From the NCBI GenBank assembly GCA_015522935.1, contig WALH01000020.1, positions 1 to 19,929 of the forward strand: a DNA stretch of 19,929 nt, read 5' to 3'. Every line of letters begins with the position of its first letter. The first letter of the stretch is position 1. The notes beneath the pieces are model-generated. The model was not told where the DNA came from and searched no databases. It worked only from the letters and a program-made list of their open reading frames with translations. Below, one piece after another: positions 1 through 6,876 of the stretch. The stretch is from DHVE2 group archaeon. GTDB lineage: Archaea > Thermoplasmatota > Thermoplasmata > Thermoplasmatales > Aciduliprofundaceae. The position numbers were made by a program, and so were the translations under genes.

Positions 1-449
1 GCTTCATCATGCCATACATAGCTTCGCTCGCTTATGGGTGTGCCATTGTAGTACCATCCGGTGATTATCTTTACCCAGTAGCCTTTTATCTCTTTTCCAT
101 CAGGGATGTTGTCCCCATCCACATCTGGGATTGTACAGTATTTTATGGCCGTGTCATTTATGGTTTCATTGTCCCAGCCGGGATGCACTTTCTTCAACTT
201 CTTCTGCCAGTAATGGTATTCCGCTCCGTCGTTTATACCGTCGTGATCCGTGTCATTTTCCTGAATATTGAGCCCGTGCCTGTATTCGAATATGTTGCTC
301 AATCCATCGTGATCTAAATCTCCATTCGCATCCGCGGGATTGAACGGATCAAGGTGATTCTGGAGTTCCACACTTGTTAGGATGGAATCATTATCGTCGT
401 CGGTGTCGTAGATGTCGGGAATATTTAGACAAAGCAATAAAACTCCCTC
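1..449 (-). pseudogene. Fragment of a calcium-binding thrombospondin type 3-like repeat protein (5'-truncated, runs off left edge)
   Basis: The minus strand is open from just after a TAG at 452-450 to the edge of the window. It encodes about 145 residues rich in Asp-based calcium loops: DTDDDNDS, DLDHDGLSN, DTDHDGIND and DVDGDNIPD, each followed by an acidic or hydrophobic helix start. These match thrombospondin type 3 / EF-hand-like repeats, which are usually found in large secreted or cell-surface archaeal proteins. The fragment begins in the middle of a repeat (NIPDIYDTDDDND), with no signal peptide and no ATG. The only plausible start is a TTG at 437, eight bases after a GGAGG. The natural reading is a gene that lost its 5' part, probably when the adjacent toxin-antitoxin pair arrived. 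Translation from the TTG, coupled to the toxin gene 19 bases upstream, cannot be excluded. The 3' end is not visible. Confidence 0.6.
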
Positions 450-456
450 CTACAAT

Positions 457-720
457 CTATTTGTATGCTTTGCTTCTCTTTTCGATTTTTACAATAGTGA
501 TTCTTCTTTCTGCAAATTCAACCTTATACACGATTCGCCAATCACCAAACCTGATTCTGTATGTGTTCGGCAATCCCTTGAGCTTCTTCACATCGTATTT
601 ATCCGCTGGCACAGGCTCGTTTTCCAGTACATCTAAAAGTTCAACAATCTTTTCTTTTAATTCCTTCGGTGATTTTCTTGCACCTTTTCTTGCTCTGTTG
701 CTCACAATGATTTCAAACAT
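457..720 (-). CDS. RelE/ParE-family toxin
   Basis: This 87-residue protein has the RelE/YoeB-type toxin layout. An N-terminal basic segment (SNRARKGARKSP, about residues 7-18) leads into a helical hairpin. A beta-sheet core follows, with YRIRFGDWRIVYKV at about residues 54-67, and a basic C-terminal strand (KIEKRSKAYK). Family members are ribosome-dependent mRNA interferases (RelE) or gyrase poisons (ParE). The RIRFGDWRIVY signature fits the family but does not say which target applies. The start ATG at 720 lies five bases after the stop of the upstream 66-aa gene, the usual antitoxin-toxin order. Family assignment is fairly firm; activity is inferred. Confidence 0.8.
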   Translation of the reverse strand: MFEIIVSNRARKGARKSPKELKEKIVELLDVLENEPVPADKYDVKKLKGLPNTYRIRFGDWRIVYKVEFAERRITIVKIEKRSKAYK

Positions 721-725
721 AAGAA

Positions 726-926
726 CTATTCACCCAGCAGCTCTTTTACAAATTCCTCCTTTGTTACATACTCTCCCCTTTTAACTTCGTTGAGAATTTC
801 CATGATTTCCCTTCTTTCCTCATCGGTTATTTTCTCCTCCTCAATGTACCGAGATATTAAGAACGCCAGCTGCATTTTTATTTCCTCTATGTCCTTCTTT
901 ATCTCTACCATCTCACCCGCTTCCAT
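726..926 (-). CDS. Putative antitoxin partner of the RelE-type toxin
   Basis: This 66-residue acidic, almost wholly helical protein sits immediately upstream of the RelE-type toxin gene, with a five-base gap. It has no DNA-binding motif that I can recognise. The N-terminal half (residues about 6-30, EIKKDIEEIKMQLAFLISRY) looks like a dimerising helix. The C-terminal half (TDEERREIMEILNEVKRGEY then TKEEFVKELLGE) resembles the toxin-wrapping helices of RelB-like antitoxins, though this rests on size, charge and position, not a recognised family. The start ATG at 926 is preceded by GGTGA. An AT-rich TATA-like element at 949-956 lies only about 26 bases upstream, so a leaderless transcript is also possible. 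Confidence 0.7.
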   Translation of the reverse strand: MEAGEMVEIKKDIEEIKMQLAFLISRYIEEEKITDEERREIMEILNEVKRGEYVTKEEFVKELLGE

Positions 927-1294
927 ACTTCACCTATCACCTACTTCTATTTTAAGGTTTTCGCTCTTTCTTCCACCTTTCCTACTCCCATTTCTGTACC
1001 CAGATTAAAAATTGTAGCAATAAAAAGGATATTCACAAAGAGCAGAATAAAGCCAAGTTTGGCACTGTTCTGCAACTTTTTTACCTTCTTATCCTCTTCC
1101 CTTCCTATGGCATTTAAATGTTTGCACAGAAATCACTATAAAAAGGAAAATGAGAAAAATAGAGAATCTGCGAATCGTAAGAGGTTCTGGATTCTGTTCT
1201 ATCCGTCGATCTCCAAATTTCTATGGTGTAAAAAAACCATCCATAATATTGCGACTTGTGTAAAAATCCTATCAATGACTGAGGAAAAATCTAA
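927..1294. other. Gene-poor stretch between the toxin-antitoxin pair and the K+ channel
   Basis: I see no convincing gene here. It holds the toxin-antitoxin promoter region (minus strand, TATA-like element at 949-956), a strong hairpin with a T-run (1042-1082, listed separately) and AT-rich DNA such as ATTTAAAT near 1111 and TATAAAAA near 1137 that could hold a promoter for the channel genes. An 87-codon open frame from 1059 has atypical composition and runs into the channel start, so I do not call it. Confidence 0.5.
1042..1082 (+). terminator. Hairpin followed by T6, terminator-like, no gene upstream on its strand
   Basis: GCAGAA (1042-1047) pairs with TTCTGC (1068-1073). Inside this, GCCA (1052-1055) pairs with TGGC (1060-1063) around a four-base loop, with a four-by-four internal loop between the two stems. 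Six T residues follow at 1077-1082. This is the form of an intrinsic terminator or the 3' end of a small RNA on the plus strand. All recognisable genes to its left are on the minus strand, so what it would terminate is unknown. Confidence 0.45.
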
Positions 1295-2248
1295 ATGGAA
1301 GATGAGCATGCATATCCGATGAGTTTCAGCCTGAAAAATCGTCTGATACTGTTCCTGCTTATTGTGATATCGCTAATATTATTTGGAAGTGCCGGATATG
1401 CTGCCATAAAAATTTATGTGGAGCACGAGCATGTGACATTCACCGATGCAATTTATTTCAGTGTGGCAACTATATCCACGCTGGGACATTATCCGTCAGG
1501 AGTTGGATTCAAGAGCACTATTGGAAAGTGGTTCACAATACTTTACCTAATTTTCGGCCTGGCCATCATATTTGGGGGTGTGCAAACTATAATAGGCCCC
1601 TGGCTGGAGATGAAAATAAGAAGAGCGGAAAGAGGATGGGCTAAGCCAATTCCCAAGGATGCTCATATTGTAATCTGTGGCTATAATGAAATTGCAAATT
1701 ATCTTGTGAAGAGGCTTGATGTAATAAATATTCCATACGTGATTGTAGATGAAAATCCCCCGCTCAATATCCCGCATGTGAGGGGGAATCCCATCGAAAG
1801 CAGATACTTAAGAGATGCCAATGTGGACAGGGCGGTGGCGGTGGTATCTCTTATGGATAACACAAGCAATGCGCTCATAGCCCTTTCTACCAAGAGGATA
1901 AATCCTAAGATAAATGTGATAAGTGTATTAGATGAAAATAGCAACAAAGAGGTTTTGAAAAAAGCGGGAGCGGATGTGGTTATATCCCGAGCTGATATAA
2001 TTTCGAAGTATCTTAATCTATGGCTCCGGGGAAATATGAGAGAAGAAGGGAGTAGAATACAGGTACGAAGGATGGATGTTGATAAGAACTTAGCTGGAAA
2101 GAAAATAGCCGATGCTAACCTGCGAAAAAAGCTGGGAACAATCATAGCGGTGTACAGAGGTAAAAAATTGATTGTGGACCCCCCGGCAAACTTTGTGCTA
2201 AAGTCTGGAGATACACTCATCTACTTAGAAGGGGGTGCGGCAAGTTGA
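1295..2248 (+). CDS. Two-transmembrane K+ channel subunit with one RCK domain
   Basis: This 317-aa membrane protein resembles MthK-type channels, which pass K+ and open when ligand (often Ca2+) binds a cytoplasmic RCK ring. TM1 spans about residues 15-42 and the pore helix about 50-61. TM2 spans about 76-104 and contains FGG, a possible gating hinge. The RCK Rossmann part is about 122-235 (HIVICGYNEIANYL) and the RCK-C/TrkA-C part about 250-312. The filter reads T62-L-G-H-Y-P67, where classical channels have TVGYGD, so K+ selectivity cannot be assumed. The Rossmann loop is GxNxxA, not GxGxxG. The start could be ATG 1295 or ATG 1319 (M9); neither has a strong binding site. The stop overlaps the next RCK gene by four bases. 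Confidence 0.85.
   Translation: MEDEHAYPMSFSLKNRLILFLLIVISLILFGSAGYAAIKIYVEHEHVTFTDAIYFSVATISTLGHYPSGVGFKSTIGKWFTILYLIFGLAIIFGGVQTIIGPWLEMKIRRAERGWAKPIPKDAHIVICGYNEIANYLVKRLDVINIPYVIVDENPPLNIPHVRGNPIESRYLRDANVDRAVAVVSLMDNTSNALIALSTKRINPKINVISVLDENSNKEVLKKAGADVVISRADIISKYLNLWLRGNMREEGSRIQVRRMDVDKNLAGKKIADANLRKKLGTIIAVYRGKKLIVDPPANFVLKSGDTLIYLEGGAAS
2231..2247 (+). promoter_or_regulatory. Ribosome binding site and TTGA overlap coupling the two RCK genes
   Basis: GGGGGTG at 2231-2237 lies seven bases before a TTG (2245-2247) that overlaps the TGA stop (2246-2248) of the channel gene. This arrangement fits termination-reinitiation and supports TTG as the start of the downstream RCK protein, because there is no in-frame ATG before its first beta strand. 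Confidence 0.65.
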
Positions 2249-2814
2249 TTATATGTGGATATAACAGTGTGACCCGGAATCTGCAGGGAAAATTTGTGGA
2301 TTTCAATGTGCCTAATGATGTAAACTCTGTACGAGGGGACCCGACAAATGCGGATACCCTTAGGAGAGCAGGGATAGAAAAGGAAAGTATCCTTATAGCT
2401 GCCACAGGCAATGATGCTGAAAACATATATATTGCACTGATTGCCAAAGAGCTTAATCCCCAAATAAAGGTGGCAGTAGTGCTGAAAAATGACGCTCATG
2501 TAGATAACGCCAGAAAGGTTGGAGCTAATTATGTTCTTTTGGAAAGTGAGGTTGTGGGTAAAGAAATATTAAAATCCCTTCTATCGCCCATGATAGCGGA
2601 TACGATGATGCAAATTGTTGTTTCTGATATAATCAATTTCTACTCTGCCCCCTTACCGAAGATTTATAGAAATAAAAGATTGAAAGACACGGATATACGA
2701 AAGAGGTTTGGAACAGTAATTGCAATCAAGAGGAAAAATAGGATAATAAGAAATCCAAATCCGGAAACTGTTTTGCAAGAGGGAGATATACTGATTTTTC
2801 TGAGGAAATCGTGA
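2245..2814 (+). CDS. Stand-alone RCK (TrkA-N/TrkA-C) regulatory protein
   Basis: This 189-aa soluble protein consists of a second RCK domain. It opens with LIICGYNSVTRNL, closely parallel to VICGYNEIANYL in the channel. The shared blocks continue with a DPTNADTLRRAGI segment, an IAATGNDAENI segment and a VGANYVL segment. The TrkA-C part begins near residue 137 and contains KRFGTVIAIKRKNR and a final EGDILIFLRK. Compared with the channel's RCK it lacks about ten residues around the second Rossmann beta strand, where nucleotide-binding versions carry an acidic residue, so it may have lost nucleotide binding. It begins at a TTG overlapping the channel stop. I infer that it co-assembles with the channel to make a ring of alternating RCK1 and RCK2 domains, as occurs within one polypeptide in BK-type channels. 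Confidence 0.8.
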   Translation: MIICGYNSVTRNLQGKFVDFNVPNDVNSVRGDPTNADTLRRAGIEKESILIAATGNDAENIYIALIAKELNPQIKVAVVLKNDAHVDNARKVGANYVLLESEVVGKEILKSLLSPMIADTMMQIVVSDIINFYSAPLPKIYRNKRLKDTDIRKRFGTVIAIKRKNRIIRNPNPETVLQEGDILIFLRKS

Positions 2815-2865
2815 ATGTTAGAAAATAATGGGGGCCATGGCGTACTCTTCCTTCATAGGATAAAC

Positions 2866-2873
2866 TTTAAATA
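2866..2873 (+). promoter_or_regulatory. TATA box of the tRNA-Lys / RNA polymerase operon
   Basis: TTTAAATA is a close match to the archaeal TATA consensus, with a purine-rich GATAAAC just upstream in the TFB-recognition position. Start of transcription is predicted near 2895, a few bases before the tRNA. No other good promoter appears between here and rpoH. Confidence 0.65.
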
Positions 2874-2902
2874 CATTCTGTATATGTAGCCCGTGCCCCA
2901 AT

Positions 2903-2976
2903 GGGCCTGTAGCTCAGCTTGGTAGAGCACCTGGCTTTTAACCAGGTGGTCCGGGGTTCGATTCCCCGCAGGCCCG
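2903..2976 (+). tRNA. tRNA-Lys (anticodon TTT)
   Basis: A complete cloverleaf can be folded. The acceptor GGGCCTG (2903-2909) pairs fully with CAGGCCC (2969-2975), discriminator G at 2976. The D-arm is GCTCAGCTTGGTAGAGC. The anticodon stem CCTGG/CCAGG encloses loop CTTTTAA, giving anticodon TTT (Lys). The T-arm is CGGGG-TTCGATT-CCCCG. CCA is not encoded and there is no intron. It lies 21 bases upstream of rpoH on the same strand and seems to share its promoter. Confidence 0.95.
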
Positions 2977-2997
2977 TGCCTCATGAGGTGATAAAAA

Positions 2998-3252
2998 ATG
3001 GCAAAATTCAACGTGCTCGAGCACGAGCTTGTTCCGGAGCATTATTTGGTACCAGTAGAAGAGGAGGAAGAAATTTTGAAAAGCATTGGAATTAAGAAGG
3101 AAAATCTACCCAAGATACGAAAAAGCGATCCCGTACTTCGTGTACTGGAAAGAAAGTACGGGCACATACCAATTGGAAGCATTATAAAAATAGTTAGAAA
3201 AAGCCACACTGCGGGAAGGATAGTAACCTACCGGGTGGTAATAAGAGATTAA
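2998..3252 (+). CDS. rpoH: DNA-directed RNA polymerase subunit H (Rpo5)
   Basis: This 84-aa protein is the archaeal counterpart of the C-terminal domain of eukaryotic Rpb5, part of the polymerase jaw near downstream DNA. Recognisable blocks are the N-terminal HELVPEHYLV, the DPVLRVL helix and the basic C-terminal part with GSIIKIVRKSHTAGRIVTYR. Length is normal for the archaeal family. The start ATG is preceded by GAGGTGAT at good spacing. It follows a tRNA-Lys gene and precedes rpoB by 12 bases, the usual archaeal order H-B-A'-A''. Confidence 0.96.
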   Translation: MAKFNVLEHELVPEHYLVPVEEEEEILKSIGIKKENLPKIRKSDPVLRVLERKYGHIPIGSIIKIVRKSHTAGRIVTYRVVIRD

Positions 3253-3264
3253 AGGTGAAGAGCT

Positions 3265-6200
3265 ATGCGTGCAATTATTGATGCGCTATTTAAAAAAAGT
3301 GTCGTGAATCACCATATAGCTTCGTATAACGATCTCATTCCCACTCCGGATAATCCAAACAGTATAATGCAGCAAATAGTGGACTCAACAAAGGTTACGG
3401 ATGAGGATCCACCGGGAGTTATGACCCTTGATCCCACAAAGACGGGAGGGAAGATAGTTAGAATAAGATTTGGTAGAAGAAAGGACGAGAGCGCCATATC
3501 CAGAACCAATTCAGGTACGATAAGTATAGGGAAACCCCTGATAAAGGAAGCAACAGGTGCCACGGTACAGATAACTCCTATGGAAGCCCGATTAAGGGAT
3601 TTAAGTTATCTTGCACCTCTTTATCTAAGCGTGGTCATAGAGGAATGTGATGATGAGGGATGCACGGAGAAGGAGGAAGAAAAAATAAAAATAGGCGATC
3701 TCCCTGTGATGGTAAAGTCCAAGATATGTACACTTCACGAGGACAATATTGATGGGTATCTTGATGAGATTTCAAAGGATAAGGAAATTTTAAGATGGCC
3801 ATATCGCAAGAAATTGGAGTATGTGGGGGAGGATCCTGATGATCCGGGTGGTTATTTTATAATAGGGGGTAGCGAGAGAGTTTTGGTATCCTTGGAGGAT
3901 TTAGCTCCAAACAGGGTGCTTGTGGAGAAGGAGGAGAAATATAATACTGTGATTGAAGTTGCCAAGGTATTTTCTCAGCATGAAGGTTATCGTGCTCTTG
4001 TGCAGATGGAGAAGAAAGCTGACGGAATGTTAATGGTATCTGTTCCCGCTGTTGCAGGTACGATTCCTCTCGTAATTCTTATGAAGGCTTTGGGCATGGA
4101 AAAGGATCAGGATATTTACCGAGCGATAGTGAGTAACGAAAGGATGAGTGTTATAGTTCTTGCCAACATAGAAGAGGTGGAGAACCCGGAATCGTATTTG
4201 CCTGGGGGCATAAGAACAAGAAAAGACGCAATAGAGTATCTTGAAAAAAGATTTGCGGCGGGTCAGGCGAGAGAATACAGGGAAAAGAAGATATCCCAGA
4301 TTTTAGACACTTCTCTCCTTCCTCATCTTGGCGTGGGCAAAGAAGATAGGATAAAGAAAGCTTATTACCTGGGAAGAATGGCGAGGAGAGTTCTCGAACT
4401 TCATCTTGGTCTGAGAAAGGAGGATGATAAGGATCATCTGGCGAATAAAAGGCTCAAACTATCCGGTGACCTTCTTGAAGAACTTTTCAGAACAGCATTT
4501 GAAGCTCTCATGAAGGATTTAAAGTATCAGTTGGAGAGAACTTACAGCAGAAAGAAGGGAATTAGAGTTCGGGCTGCAGTTCGTCAGGATGTGCTAACGC
4601 AGAAAATCATGCATGCCATGAGCACCGGTAACTGGGTTGGGGGAAGAACTGGCGTATCACAGTTATTGGATAGGACGTCTCACATGAGTACATTGAGTCA
4701 TCTCCGGAGAATTATATCTCCACTAACAAGATCCCAGCCTCATTTCGAAGCGAGGGATCTTCATCCAACACAGTGGGGAAGGCTATGCCCGAATGAAACA
4801 CCTGAAGGTCAGAACTGTGGTCTGGTCAAGAATGCAGCATTGATAATTGATGTTTCTGAGGATTTCCCTGAGGAAAAGGTTCTCAAAATTTTGAAAACAC
4901 TCGGGGTCAAGCAGATGGAATATGAGAAGGAGGGATATTCGAGGGTTTATCTCAATGGAAATTTGGTTGGATACATAAAGAATGGTGCAGAACTTGCCAG
5001 TGAGATAAGGAGAAGAAGGAGAAAAGGATTGATATCCCATCTTGTAAATGTGAGATATGACGAGAGAACAAATGAGGTGATAGTTAACAGTGATAGAGGG
5101 CGGATAAGAAGACCTCTTTTGGTAGTTGAAAACGGGAAGGTAAGGTATAACAGTAGGATAAGGGAAAGTCTCCTTATGGGTAAGATGACGGTGGATGACT
5201 TGGTTAAGGAGGGAATAATTGAATGGATTGACGCAGAAGAAGAGGAAAACACATATATCGCAGTTTATGCCTACAACGTTCCTGAAAGATGTGAGAAATG
5301 TGGGCGTGCTTTAGGAAGGAACGATGTGGAGTGGGTCAATCCCGGAGAAGATAAAATAATACTGAAATGCAAGCACTGCGGCCATACATTTGAGGTTCCA
5401 TCTCTCCTGACGGAAGAGCATACACATTTAGAAATAGATCCTCTCCTTATTTTAGGTGCGATTGCAGGATGCATACCATATCCCCATCATAACTCTTCAC
5501 CTCGTATAACGATGGGTGCGGCGATGATGAAACAATCTCTGGGCTTAACAGCGGCAAATTATCGTCGTCGCCCGGATACAAGGGGACATCTATTGCATTA
5601 TCCTCAAGCTCCTTTAGTTAAAACGAAGACAATGGAGTTTGTGAACTTCATGCGTAGACCGGGAGGTCAGAATGCTGTTGTTGCAGTTCTTTCGTATCAT
5701 GGCTACAATATGCAGGACGCAATTGTGCTGAATAAGGCGGCTGTGGATCGCGGATTCGGAAGAAGCACATTTTTCAGGACATACAAATCCGAAGAGCGAA
5801 GATATCCAGGTGGGCAGGAAGATAGGTTTGAGATTCCGAGCCCTGATGTTCGTGGTGCAATGACCGAAGATAGATATCGTTATCTCAACGAGGATGGAAT
5901 AATCTCTCCTGAGATGTATGTGAAAGGTGGGGATGTGCTCATAGGTAAGACTTCACCTCCGAGATTCCTTGATGAAGAAATGGAACTTCTCGGCCCACAG
6001 AAAAGAAGGGAAAGCAGTGTTACTATGCGTCCCGAGGAGGAGGGTTGGGTTGATTCGGTCCTGCTAACTGTGAGTGAGAATAATTCTCGCCTTGTGAAGG
6101 TCAAGGTCAGAGATCAGAGAATTCCCGAATTGGGGGACAAATTCGCATCACGTCACGGTCAGAAAGGAGTTGTAGGAGCCATAGTGCCTCAGGAAGATAT

Positions 6201-6876
6201 GCCTTTCACGGAAGAGGGAATAATTCCGGATCTCATAATCAATCCTCATGCAATACCATCAAGAATGACTGTTGGACATGTTTTGGAAATGATCGGCGGA
6301 AAAGTTGCATCCCTTGAAGGTAGATTTGTGGATGGAACTGTGTTCAGTGGAGAGCCTGAAAAGGCACTTAGAGAAGCGCTTGTGAAGCATGGATTCAAGT
6401 ACTCGGGGCGGGAAACGATGTACGATGGGATAACAGGTCGCAAAATAGAGGCGGATATATTTATAGGTGTGATTTATTATCAAAAACTGCATCACATGGT
6501 TGCAGGTAAGTTCCATGCAAGATCCCGTGGCCCTGTGCAAATTTTAACAAGGCAGCCAACAGAGGGAAGATCACGTCTGGGAGGATTGAGGTTCGGAGAA
6601 ATGGAGAGAGATACGCTAATTGGACATGGAGCTGCAATGGTTATAAAGGATCGCCTGTTAGACAATTCAGACGGGACAATACTTTACGTATGTGGCAATC
6701 CGGATTGCGGGCATGTCGCAATTTATGACAGGAAGAAAGGTATATTGAGATGTCCGGTATGCGGGAACACCACGAATATATACCCGATTGAAACAAGTTA
6801 TGCGTTTAAATTAATGAGGGATGAACTCGCCTCACTTGGCGTTATTATGCGTTTGAGGGTAGGTGAGATGAAATGA
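3265..6876 (+). CDS. rpoB: DNA-directed RNA polymerase subunit B, unsplit (Rpo2)
   Basis: The second-largest polymerase subunit is encoded as one 1203-aa chain, whereas many methanogens and halophiles have separate B'' and B' genes. Landmarks are the HPTQWGRLCPNETPEGQNCG block (about residues 495-515), the catalytic-region GYNMQD (813-818), the GDKFASRHGQKGVVG block (about 956-970) and GEMERDTLIGHG near 1111-1122. Two zinc sites are visible: C676/C679/C702/C705 and C1143/C1148/C1163/C1166. In the catalytic block the usual acidic pair (ED) is Q817-D818. The start is supported by GGTGA eight bases upstream. The stop overlaps the rpoA1 start (ATGA), so the two chains are probably made in equal amounts. 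Confidence 0.98.
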   Translation: MRAIIDALFKKSVVNHHIASYNDLIPTPDNPNSIMQQIVDSTKVTDEDPPGVMTLDPTKTGGKIVRIRFGRRKDESAISRTNSGTISIGKPLIKEATGATVQITPMEARLRDLSYLAPLYLSVVIEECDDEGCTEKEEEKIKIGDLPVMVKSKICTLHEDNIDGYLDEISKDKEILRWPYRKKLEYVGEDPDDPGGYFIIGGSERVLVSLEDLAPNRVLVEKEEKYNTVIEVAKVFSQHEGYRALVQMEKKADGMLMVSVPAVAGTIPLVILMKALGMEKDQDIYRAIVSNERMSVIVLANIEEVENPESYLPGGIRTRKDAIEYLEKRFAAGQAREYREKKISQILDTSLLPHLGVGKEDRIKKAYYLGRMARRVLELHLGLRKEDDKDHLANKRLKLSGDLLEELFRTAFEALMKDLKYQLERTYSRKKGIRVRAAVRQDVLTQKIMHAMSTGNWVGGRTGVSQLLDRTSHMSTLSHLRRIISPLTRSQPHFEARDLHPTQWGRLCPNETPEGQNCGLVKNAALIIDVSEDFPEEKVLKILKTLGVKQMEYEKEGYSRVYLNGNLVGYIKNGAELASEIRRRRRKGLISHLVNVRYDERTNEVIVNSDRGRIRRPLLVVENGKVRYNSRIRESLLMGKMTVDDLVKEGIIEWIDAEEEENTYIAVYAYNVPERCEKCGRALGRNDVEWVNPGEDKIILKCKHCGHTFEVPSLLTEEHTHLEIDPLLILGAIAGCIPYPHHNSSPRITMGAAMMKQSLGLTAANYRRRPDTRGHLLHYPQAPLVKTKTMEFVNFMRRPGGQNAVVAVLSYHGYNMQDAIVLNKAAVDRGFGRSTFFRTYKSEERRYPGGQEDRFEIPSPDVRGAMTEDRYRYLNEDGIISPEMYVKGGDVLIGKTSPPRFLDEEMELLGPQKRRESSVTMRPEEEGWVDSVLLTVSENNSRLVKVKVRDQRIPELGDKFASRHGQKGVVGAIVPQEDMPFTEEGIIPDLIINPHAIPSRMTVGHVLEMIGGKVASLEGRFVDGTVFSGEPEKALREALVKHGFKYSGRETMYDGITGRKIEADIFIGVIYYQKLHHMVAGKFHARSRGPVQILTRQPTEGRSRLGGLRFGEMERDTLIGHGAAMVIKDRLLDNSDGTILYVCGNPDCGHVAIYDRKKGILRCPVCGNTTNIYPIETSYAFKLMRDELASLGVIMRLRVGEMK

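Noticed and set aside
374..1008. Plus-strand open frames at 374-784 and 790-1008
   Set aside because: They lie opposite the toxin and antitoxin genes, have low-complexity Ser/Phe/Leu-rich translations, and lack binding sites. They are antisense shadows.
1059..1322. Plus-strand 87-codon frame before the channel gene
   Set aside because: It overlaps the channel start, has no binding site, begins inside a terminator-like hairpin, and its composition is not protein-like.
2219..2260. Programmed -1 frameshift fusing the channel and the second RCK protein
   Set aside because: The G-run is not a proper slippery heptamer in the channel frame, and a binding site plus TTGA overlap already explain expression. 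Kept only as a possibility in the findings.
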